Of a stretch of 64,000 bases of DNA, positions 55,501 to 64,000 are shown piece by piece. The translations under genes and the position numbers were made by a program. Where the stretch lies: NCBI RefSeq assembly GCF_023065955.2, contig NW_026622986.1, forward strand, positions 13,107,848-13,171,847, read 5' to 3'. Source of the DNA: Ursus arctos. Lineage: Eukaryota > Chordata > Mammalia > Carnivora > Ursidae. The notes under the pieces are model-generated. The model saw only the letters and a program-made list of their open reading frames with translations, did no database searches and was not told the DNA's origin. Position 1 is the stretch's first letter. Each line of letters starts with the position of its first letter.

Positions 55501-56879
55501 ATGATGGAAAGAAGTGTTTCTGGTTTGATCAGCCTGTTGCAGGAAAATGTTATTTACCAGTATGATAGTATCCGTGTAACTAAAGTCAAGGGGTTTGCCA
55601 CTTGAGATTCATCAAATTGAACAGAACCCAAGGAAAGTGTTGAAAACAGAACTTTATTACTTGTTAGAAGTAAGGAGTCAGCTCTCAAAGCACTGTCTCT
55701 CTGTGGGATTAGTATAGGGAAGCTTTTACTCAGTGATTAGGGGATGGGGCAGGGAGTTCATATAAGCACTTCAGTACAGTTACTCATGCCCGGCATGTCA
55801 ACACGCTAGTGCCTACATTGTATGTGAAGAAAAATGGTGGAAAACTCTGCCTCTAGGATATCTTGGTATTATAATGAGCTAAATGTAACTTTAGGACAAC
55901 TCAGAGGTGCTTCTGTGCAGTTCTCAGGTCCCATCCAGTTCATACTGGCTCATATAAGGGGCTGTCAGGGAAGACACCTAGCAGGGGGCTCCCAGGTGAA
56001 ACATCATGTCTCCTTGGCTGGAACTGTTGGTTGTACAAACCAAAACATACTCCTTCCCTGCTTTTGTGCCTTTCCTTCCTTCTGCTGAGAGCTCTTCGCC
56101 CTCTTACTTGAGTAACTTCCTATTGCATCCTAGCTTACATCTGGAGGAGTCCTACCAGTTGTTTGAAAAAGAAGTCTGACTTGGCCTGTTGAAAACAGTA
56201 TTAAACATTTTAAAATTGAAGTTCAAGAAGTATAAATCAAGAGGACTCAATTTTAGGAGAATTTATCATCAGCTGGATGGAGAGTTAGTGGTACATGATG
56301 TTGGTAGAGATGGTGAAGGTGTTTTGTGTACTATAGGCAGGCTTAACTGGACTCATATAGGATACTTACGCATTTTATGCTGTGAAAGGTGGTAAACATT
56401 TGTAATTCCCGGTTGGTTGATCGATTGAATATGCCTGAATTTAAACTGTGAAGTTAGGAAAGATATAAAAGGTGAACTTTTTCATTGAGAAGAGATCAAA
56501 CCATCTTTTAGTAACTTAAAACCTTTTTTGAATGAGAAGAGCTATAGCTAATTGAAATAAAGCTTTTCAAAGAAATAGGCGGGAAACACGTATCTTAAAA
56601 TAATTTGATGCCTGTAGTTTTAAAAGAACTTATTCTTTCTCACCCTAAAAATAATATATGCTCATTGCCAAAAATGCCGAAAAGAAAAATACAGATAAGA
56701 AAATAAAAATCCTCCATAATCTCATTGTGCAGACATCATATTTTAGAATATATTCCTTCATACTTTTTACCTCTGTACGTATGTGTATGCATACTTTTTA
56801 AAAAAAGATACAGTTTTACATATAACAATTTTTAAATTTTACAACATATCATAAATTTATTTCTGTATCAGTAACTATG

Positions 56880-57090
56880 GGATGAAAAGTCTAACTGGAA
56901 TCTGGAATCAGATTATCTTGGTTAGAATCTTTGTTCATACACTTAACTTGCTGAGTGTGACTTTGCACATGCCACTGAACTTGTCTAAATTCTTGCTGTC
57001 TTCATCAATTAAATATGAATAATAATGTTTATGCTTGTACTAAGGATTAAATGAGATAATATAAGTAAAGCACATAGTACAAAACCTGGC
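56880..57090 (+). repeat. MIR-like sequence
   Basis: MIR core features: 'tgtgactttgcacatgccac', 'attaaatgagataatataag', 'gcacatagtac'. Confidence 0.65.
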
Positions 57091-57306
57091 AGACAAGCAT
57101 GCCTTGAAGATATTGTGGATTTGGTTCAAGACTACCACAGTAAAGCAAGTATTACAATAACAGGAGACAAATGAGTTTTTGGATTTCCCAGTGCATGTAA
57201 AAGTTATGTTTGCACTATACTATGATCTATTAGGTGTCTAAAAACAATGTTATACTTTAATTAAAAAATACTTTATTGTTTAAAAATGCTGACCATCATC
57301 TGTGCT

Positions 57307-57511
57307 TTTTTTTTTTTTTAAGATGTATTTTTTGTTAGCACACATGCACTCGAGCTGGGGGAGGGGGCAGAAGGAGAGGGAGAGAATCTTAAGCAGAATC
57401 CCTGCTGAGTGCGGAGCCCCACACGAGGCTCCCATCTCCCGACCCTGAGATCATGACCTGAGCCGAAATCAGGAGTTACACACTTAACCTACTGAGCCAC
57501 CCAGGCTCCCC
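57307..57511 (-). repeat. SINEC inside Tigger1
   Basis: Reverse copy; duplication CCATCATCTGTGCTTT on both sides. Confidence 0.95.
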
Positions 57512-57525
57512 CATCATCTGTGCTT

Positions 57526-59431
57526 TCAACAAGTCATAATCTTTTTTGCTGGTGGAGGGTCTTGCCTCACAATTGATGGCTGATGACTGATCAGGGTAGT
57601 GGCTGCTGAAGGTTGGGCGTGTCTGTGGCGATTTCTTAAAATAAGACAACGGTAAGTTTGCAATATTGATGGACTGTTCCTTTCATGAATGATTTCTCTG
57701 TAAGATGTGATGCTATTTGATAGCATTTGACCCTCAGTAGAACTTCTTTCATTATTGGACTGAATCCTCTCAAACCCTGCTGCTTCTTGATCAACTAAGT
57801 TTATGTAATATTCTAAATTCATTGTTGTCATTTCAACAATCTTCACTGCATCTTCTCCAGGAGTAGATTCCATCTCAAGAAACCACTTTATTGGGGCACA
57901 TGGGTAGCTCAGTTGGTTAAGCGTCCTGGGATGGAGCCCCAAATTGGGCTTCCTGCTCAGCGGGGAGTCTTCTTCTCCCTCTGCTCCCGGCTTGTGCGTG
58001 CCCTCTCTCTCTCTTTCTTGCTGACACACACACACACACTCTCTCTCTCAAATAAATAAAATCTTAAAATAAAAACAAAAAACCACTTTGCTCATCCGTA
58101 AGAAGCAACTCATCCATGTTAGTTTGATCGTGAGATTGCAGCACTTCACTCACATCTTCAGGGTCCACTTCTAGTTCTCTTCCTATTTCCACCACGTTTA
58201 CAGTTACTTCCTCCACTGAAGTCTTAACCCCATCAAAGTCAACCATGAGGTTTGGAATCTTTTTTTTTCCAAACCCCAGTTCATGTTGATATTTTGACCT
58301 CTTCTTATGAAGATGTTCTTAATGCCATCTGAAATGGTGAATCCTTCCAGAATGTTTTCAGTTTACTTTGCCCCGATCCATAAGAGGAATCACGCTCTAT
58401 GGCAGCTGTAGCCTTTACAAAATGTATTTCTTAAATAATAAGACTTGAGAGTCAAAATTGCTTCTGAGCCATGGGCTGAAGAATGGATGTTGTGTTAGCA
58501 GATGTGAAAGCAACATTAATCTAGTTGTACACATCCAACAGAGCTCTTGGGTAACCAAGTACATTGTCAGTGAGCAGTAATATATTGAAAGGAATCATTT
58601 TTTTTATGAGCAGTAGGTCTCTTAACAGGAGCTTAGAGTATTCAGTAAATCATATTGTAAAGAGATGACCTGTCAACTAGGCTTTGTTTTTCCATTTATA
58701 GAGCAGAGGCAGCATAGATTTAACATTATTCTTAAGGGCCTAGGATTTTCAGAATAGTAAATAAGCTTCAAATTGGCTTCAACTTAAAGTCAGCTATATT
58801 AGTCCCTAACAAGAGAGTCAGCCTGTCCTTCAAAGCTTTGAAGCCAGGCATTGACTTCTCCTCTCTAGTTATGAAAGTTCTAGATGGCATCTTAGAATAG
58901 AAGACTGTTTCTTGTACATTGAAATCTGTTTAGTGTAATTATTCATTAGTTATCTGTGTCATCTAGATCTTCTGGATAATTTGCTGCAGCTTCTGTATCA
59001 GTATTTGCTGCTTCACTTGGCTCTTTTGTATTACAGAGACCAACCTCTGTTATCTTCAGTCTTTTCTTTTGCAGCTGCTTCACCTCTCTCAGCCTTCATA
59101 GAATTCAGTACAGTTAGGGCCTTGCTCTGAATTAGGCTTTGGCTTAAGGGAATGTTGTGGTTGGTTTGATCTTCTATCGAGACCACTAAAACTTTCAGCA
59201 AGAAGACCCCTTTGCATTTTTGTCATTTGTGTGTTCACCAGAATAGCACTTTTAATTTCTTTCAAGAACTTTTTTTTTTTGCATTTACAACTTGGCAAAG
59301 TACAAGAGGCCTAGCTTTTAGGCTATTTTGGCTTTTGACATGCTTTCCTTATCAGGCTTAATTATGTCTGGATTTTGATTGAAAGTGAGAGATGTGTGAC
59401 TCTTCCTTTCACTTGAACACTTAGATGCCAT
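57526..59431 (-). pseudogene. Tigger1 (pogo-like) transposase pseudogene
   Basis: The start codon is recognisable at 59431-59429 and the end lies near 57530. Fragments match Tigger1/TIGD1-like transposase: Phe-Leu-Lys-Glu-Ile-Lys-Ser-Ala near 59260, Glu-Val-Thr-Val-Asn-Val-Val-Glu-Ile near 58200, and Glu-Met-Glu-Ser-Thr-Pro-Gly-Glu-Asp-Ala near 57860. The reading frame shifts and stops many times, and a SINEC (57892-58079) interrupts the C-terminal part. It cannot encode an active transposase. It lies antisense to YME1L1 in intron 1. Confidence 0.85.
57892..58079 (+). repeat. SINEC inside Tigger1 transposase
   Basis: Plus copy; AAACCACTTT repeated on both sides. Includes a short (CA)n-(CT)n stretch at 58025-58050. 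Confidence 0.95.
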
Positions 59432-59999
59432 TGTAGGGTTATTAATTGCCCTGATTTCGATATTGTGTCTCAGGGAATGGGGAAGCCCAAGGAGAGGGAG
59501 AGGGATGGGAAGGGCCCGTTGGTGGAGCAGTCAGAACACACACAAAGGTTATTGAGCTCAGTGCCTTCTATGGGTGTGGTTCATGGCATCCCAAAACATT
59601 TACAGTATTTATGTCAAAGATCACTAATCATAGGTAACCATAACAGATATAATAATATTGAAAAAGTTTGAAATATTGTGAGAATTACCAAAATGTGACA
59701 AAGAGACATAAAGTGAGCAATTGCTATTGCAAGAATGGTGCCAAAAGACTTGCTTGATACAGTGTTACCACAAACCTTCAGTTTATAAACAACGCAGTAT
59801 TTGTGAAGTGCAGTAAAGTGAAGCACAATGAAATGAGGTTTGCCTGTATGGTAAGAATCCATTTAATTTATTCATTTACTCAAATATTTATTTGGTATCT
59901 ACTGTGTGTGCATTACTGTTGCAGTGGGATACAGTATGAATAAGATAGAGAAAAATAAAATCTAAAGTATGTAAGTTTGTGAGTATTGTGTAAAAACAT

Positions 60000-61010
60000 T
60001 TTGTTACTGAAAACTGGATTTGTCTCTTGGTGACAAACCAAAAGACAGCCAAGCCAAAGAATGGGAAAAGGAAAGGTCTTACTTGCAGCAAGTAAAGGAG
60101 AACACCAGGCATCTTTCCCAAAGTGGTGTTTTCCTGAATAACAAAATTGGGAAAGTTTTATGCTAAGCGCTCATACATATTCATGATGAGGCTTGTGCAA
60201 TGGGGAATACATCATGGAATTGGGGCAAAAGTTATCTTAAAGTGACTGAGTCCAGGTCAGAGTCACAAGGGCCAGCAAGGGATGGTACCATCAGTTTTCT
60301 GGTTCCAGTTGGTTCAATATCTGAGTGTTTAAAGGGATTTAGATCCTGCAGAGATAAGAAGGTCAATCTTCACTTTTGAACTCTGGGAGTTTTACCACTG
60401 ATTTATTGTCCCTGATATGATTAGAGTCCTGGCCTGATAGTAGCTGTCCTTATACCCTTCACAAGATGGCTAGGGGGCCTTATGTCAAGAAAGCTATGTC
60501 TGTCTTTTTCCAGCGACACCTAACTCTTTTTGTTAACAATTTTACACTGAGTAATTACATAAATAAAATAAAATAGAGAAAAAAAATCCCTTGTTACATT
60601 GAGCTTACATTTTAGTGGGAGACTGGTATGTAATAAAAAGTAAATATTTGGTCTTTGTTCCCATTTCTTGGCATGAAACTCCTAAAACCCTTGGCATTTC
60701 CTATGTGTTAGGAGTGTCTTATTCTTAAGGCACCCCTTTGGATCACACCTGGATTTATGCTTATGAGGTGACTTAGGACACCCTTTCGACAGCCTCAGGG
60801 CTGGGCTGGTCATCTGAAAGACCTCGTGATAAAGTGGTGGGAAGTCTCAGCGCTAACCCCCTGGCTTTTGGGAGGGGAGGGCTGGCCTGGGGATTGATCT
60901 CTGTAGAAGATCTTCAATAGTGAGATTCAGGGCAAAGATGCACTGTGCAGAAGGGTGGTACACTCCACATCTTGTGCTTTTAGACCCTTCTTGCTGTACC
61001 TGTTCATCTG
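60000..61010. other. Unassigned stretch, possibly repeat-derived
   Basis: No gene seen. The sequence has an LTR-like feel (GC-richer, with short conserved-looking blocks such as 60660-60910) but I cannot assign a family. Confidence 0.3.
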
Positions 61011-61014
61011 GCTT

Positions 61015-61299
61015 TCCTTTCTCTTCCCTTCTCCTCCTCTCCCCTCCCCTCCCCTCCCCTCCCCTCCGCTCCCCTCCCCTCCCCTCTCCCCCTCCCCTCC
61101 TCTCTTCTCCCCTCCCCTCCTCTCCCCTCCCCTCCCCTCCCCTTCCTTCCTTTCTTTTCCTTCCTTCCTTCCTCCTTCCCTCCCTCCTTCCCTTCTTCTT
61201 CTTCTTCTCTCCCCTCCCTCCTTTCCTTCCTTCTTTCCTCCCTCCCTCCCCCTCTTCCTTCCTTCCTTCCTTCCTTCCTTCCTTCCTTCCTTCCTTCCT
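61015..61299 (+). repeat. 285-bp polypyrimidine tract (CCCCT/CTTCC)n
   Basis: Nearly uninterrupted C/T on the + strand: (CCCCT)n in the first half, CTT units, then (CTTC)n ending at about 61299. Long open frames here come from the simple repeat only. Confidence 0.97.
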
Positions 61300-61699
61300 A
61301 ATGGACCAGTAAATGTAAAGTATATTCCTTAGTTCTATAAGCTTTTCTAGCAAATTATCAAAGCTGGGTAGGAGGATGAGGGAAACCCTGATTTATAGCT
61401 GGTAGATCAGAAGTATGAATGGCTTAGGACTTGTGACTGGTATCTGAAATGGGAACAGACTGGGACTGAGCCTTTAACCTGTGAGTTCTGCACTAACACT
61501 GGGTCATTAGTTTCAGAATTGGATTGTTGGACAAATAGCTGGTGTCAGAATTGGTTGAGAGAGAGAAAAAAGAGAAACAATTTACAGATAAAATAAGTAG
61601 GTTATGTATAAAGTGTGTTAGATACTGAAAGTGTCAAGAAGAGAAAATGGAGCAGTGAAAAGGGATAAGGAATATTTTTTAGGGGAGGGTTGTTGAAAT

Positions 61700-62150
61700 T
61701 TTAGATAGGTTGGCTAGGGAAAAGACTCAAGAAAAGATAACATTTTAGTTAAGAACTGAAGGAAGTCGGAGAGCAAGCTAGACAAAAGGGAATAAAACAA
61801 TGCAAAGTTCTTGAGGTGAGGGCTTGCTAGGTGTTTTCCAGGAACAGCAAGGAGGCCAGTCTGGCTTGAGCAGAGAGGATGAAGGAGAACTAGTGGTGGA
61901 TAAATTTGGCGAGGGCTTTCTGTGTTACAGTGCTTGGGACTTCTGCTTTTATTGTGAGTGAGAATAGAAGCCATTAGAGGGTTTTGAGCAGAGGAGTGAT
62001 GAGATCTGACTTTGTTTTTAATAGAGCAGGATCAGGGAGAGTAGTTAGGAGGGCTATTGCGAAAATCTACGTATAGGTGATGGTGACTTAGGATAGGATG
62101 AGAATAGGATGGTGTAGTGAGGAAGTTGAGAAGAATAAAATTCTGGATAT
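61700..62150 (+). repeat. Ancient unclassified repeat (copy C)
   Basis: 'aggaacagcaaggaggccag', 'gaagccattagagggttttgag', 'gagtgatgagatctgact'. Same family as 55218-55500. Confidence 0.55.
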
Positions 62151-62159
62151 ATGCTTACT

Positions 62160-62450
62160 TTTTTTTTAATGTCTGAAATACTTCATTTTGGGTGGTATCA
62201 TTTATTTAGCCCATTCCCTTAATGATGGACACTTCTACTTTTCCACTGCTTTTTAAATGTTTTGATGAAAATTGTTATCTATGCATATACAAGCACTTTT
62301 CAGATTGTTTTCTTAGAATAAACTACTAGAAATTAGATTGATGGGGAATAAAATACATATTTTTAATACTTTTGATTCATATAGCCAGATATTGTCCTGG
62401 AAGAATTTACCTGTTTTTTCCTACCAGCAATAAATCTGAGTATTTACATT
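62160..62450 (-). mobile_element. Ancient L1M-like 3' fragment
   Basis: T-run then 'tcttagaataaactactaga' and 'tcctaccagcaata', wording of old L1 3' UTR in reverse. Confidence 0.5.
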
Positions 62451-62583
62451 TTTGTAATATATAGTTCTGATATACAGTGTGTTTAACTTTTTACAAATCC
62501 CAGATCCTGATAATAAAAAGATTTTTTTGTTTTAATTTTAAAAAGCACACTACTTAATTTCAACTTTTATCTTCTTTTAAAAG

Positions 62584-62715
62584 GTTACAGTTCCTCTGAG
62601 TCACCTCATCAATGCCTTCCATTCACCAAAAAACACATCTTTTTCTGTCGGTGCGTCAGCTTCTCAAAACCACCATGGAGATGTAGTTCCTGAGCATGAG
62701 GCTCCTGGCAATGAG
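62584..62715 (+). CDS. YME1L1: YME1L1 coding exon 2 (residues 12-55)
   Basis: Encodes 44 residues beginning Val-Thr-Val-Pro-Leu-Ser-His-Leu-Ile-Asn-Ala-Phe-His and ending Val-Val-Pro-Glu-His-Glu-Ala-Pro-Gly-Asn-Glu, close to human YME1L1 at both ends with changes in the middle. This is presequence, before the membrane span and the AAA and peptidase domains, which lie outside the window. The acceptor is TTTTAAAAG and the donor GTAAAA; phases are 0 and 0. Confidence 0.95.
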
Positions 62716-62943
62716 GTAAAATAGTTTTTACCCTGATTGTGTGAGAAACAGCGTTTTTGACTTAGTATGTTGTGAACATGTCTGAAATATCTTTCTATTG
62801 TTAGGCACTTGTAACAAGGTGATTTCTGTCTTCAGCTTATCTCCTTTATGATTAAAGATGTCTTAATTCTGGCTTTATTGTACATATAGAAAAGTTATTT
62901 TGTCTTATTCTTTAACATTTATTAAAAATTTCACGTGGCGGTG

Positions 62944-63039
62944 GTGCCTGGCAGGCTCAGTTGGTAGAGCAGGTGACTCTTAATCCTCAGGGTTGTGAGT
63001 TTGAGCCCCATGTTGGGCATGGAGCCTACTTAAAAAAAT
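62944..63039 (+). repeat. Old SINE copy
   Basis: Short form with 'ggttgtgagtttgagccccatg'; flanks TTTCACGTGG and TGTCATGTGG. Confidence 0.87.
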
Positions 63040-63891
63040 GTCATGTGGAAGTGTATTTGGTAATCACTTCCTAGATTACTAGTTGTGTGATACCATTTAG
63101 ATATTTTGTATTGCTCCAGCAGTAGCAGTGAACCCACAATTAACTGACCATAGTTGTCTCCCAAGTCTCAAGGAAGGTAGAATAGTAAGAAATTACCATC
63201 TACTGCCTTATAGGAGTGTTCAGTGTAACCGAATAGTTAGAATATAGGTACCTGAAAGTGAAATATATACGCTAGGAAACTACTTTCAGTGTTCAGAGGA
63301 TTATAAAATCAGTGTTTCCTAGGATACAGGGAATTTGCAGCCTAGGGACCTTTGTGTTTACAAGGTTTATTAGTAAGATAGCTGCATGTAGCTCAGAATA
63401 CATGTTTCATAGAAAACATTATAATTTGTAGTTAAATTTCCTAAAACCTCTTTACTCCATAAGTAACTTACGTTCTTAGTCCTGATATCAGGGGCTATGG
63501 CAAAGAACAGTAGAGGAGGAGTTGAAAAAGTATTCACTTCTTGGGAGGGTTGGAGCCAGTCTTGGGATAAAATTTTAATTAGATGAAAAGTTTGTCTTCA
63601 GCATCTTCAGGCTTTCTTTTTATAACATTTACCCAATTTCTGTTGCTTCTTTCTATAGGCAATCCATTCTTTCTACTGTGGTGATAACCCTCTCCCAAGT
63701 TATAGTCCAAGAGAGCCTGCCTGATGAAAATACATGTGTCAAAATTGCTACGTATAACAATATTGAGTTCATTTTAGAAATTTTGGAAAATATAGGTGGA
63801 AGAAATAAAATTCTCCTGTGATCCTGTTCCTCAGAGATAATGCTGTTAACATTTTGTATTTATATGTCAATTCTCTTTTTCTCTTATACTT

Positions 63892-64000
63892 CTTTTTTTT
63901 AAGTAGGCTCCACGTGGAGCCCAGTGTGGGGCTTGAACTCAACGACCATGAGATTGAGACCCGAGGCAAGATCATGAGTTATATGCTTAACCAACTGAGC
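63892..64000 (-). repeat. Old SINE copy, cut by window end
   Basis: Reverse short form, reaching 'aaccaactgagc' at the last base. Confidence 0.85.

Larger units (their letters stand above)
57094..59846 (-). mobile_element. Tigger1 DNA transposon, near full length, with two SINE insertions
   Basis: Left end CAAGCATGCCTTGAAGATATTG matches the Tigger1 terminal inverted repeat in form; the right end, read in reverse, is CAGGCAAACCTCATTT, with TA next to it. Without the SINEs and their duplications the element is about 2.34 kb, near the known 2.4 kb. The transposase runs on the - strand and is broken. Confidence 0.88.
53888..62583 (+). other. YME1L1: YME1L1 intron 1
   Basis: 8.7 kb. It holds a CTTG/CTTT microsatellite (54347-54372), one SINEC (55048-55215), two copies of an unclassified ancient repeat (55218-55500, 61700-62150), a MIR-like piece (56880-57090), Tigger1 (57094-59846) with two SINEs, a polypyrimidine tract (61015-61299) and an L1M-like fragment (62160-62450). 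60000-61010 looks repeat-derived but I cannot name it. 53890-54770 and 55640-56630 show nothing recognised. Confidence 0.75.
62716..64000 (+). other. YME1L1: YME1L1 intron 2 (partial, runs off right edge)
   Basis: Contains an old plus-strand SINE (62944-63039) and a truncated old minus-strand SINE at the window end (63892-64000). No third exon is seen. Confidence 0.7.

Noticed and set aside
57526..58246. Possible functional gene on the - strand in YME1L1 intron 1
   Set aside because: The protein matches a Tigger1 transposase C-terminus, is split by a SINE, and the rest of the frame is broken.
60853..61353. Three long open frames (125-166 codons) on both strands
   Set aside because: They come from the simple C/T repeat; the proteins are only Pro/Leu/Ser or Lys/Glu/Gly/Arg runs.
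63654..63723. Short frame after a pyrimidine tract as YME1L1 exon 3
   Set aside because: Its translation does not resemble YME1L1 beyond residue 55 and it soon stops; the real exon 3 should lie to the right of the window.

Overview
The window is nuclear DNA from a carnivoran mammal. About 47 copies of the tRNA-Lys-derived carnivore SINE (SINEC) lie on both strands. Many keep a (CT)n tract, an A-rich tail and clear target-site duplications. The common sub-type, with the wording 'ccgaaggcagacgcttaaccgctgtgccacccaggcgcccc' split over several copies, points to an arctoid caniform such as a bear, panda or seal. That last step is inference, because no search could be run.

Three protein-coding genes are present, in the order known from human 10p12 but inverted: ACBD5, MASTL, YME1L1. 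Positions 1-4058 look like the last intron of ACBD5 (+ strand). Its final exon, with only the last codons and a roughly 1.9 kb 3' UTR, lies at 4059 to about 6000. Positions 6000-20130 are intergenic and full of repeats, including a rearranged carnivore L1 at 15253-19517. MASTL (Greatwall kinase) is complete on the - strand: 12 coding exons between 52716 (start codon) and 20426 (stop codon) give 882 codons with all splice phases consistent. YME1L1 (mitochondrial i-AAA protease) starts divergently on the + strand at 53855. Only its first two coding exons are inside (53855-53887 and 62584-62715), and the gene runs off the right edge.

MASTL and YME1L1 are head to head, 1.1 kb between start codons, across GC-rich DNA with CRE, ETS-like, E2F-like and CHR-like sites. 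ACBD5 and MASTL are tail to tail. The long introns hold SINEs, L1 fragments, L2/MIR pieces, a MER5A-like hAT element, and in YME1L1 intron 1 a nearly full-length Tigger1 DNA transposon plus a 285-bp polypyrimidine tract.

I found no undescribed multi-gene system. The observations most worth a second look are: a terminal-exon-like ORF antisense to the MASTL 3' UTR; a NAGNAG acceptor at MASTL exon 9; a SINE lying exactly at an L1 internal-deletion junction; a 64-bp L1 insertion inside an old SINE; and a tandem array of three SINEs just past the MASTL exon 2 donor.
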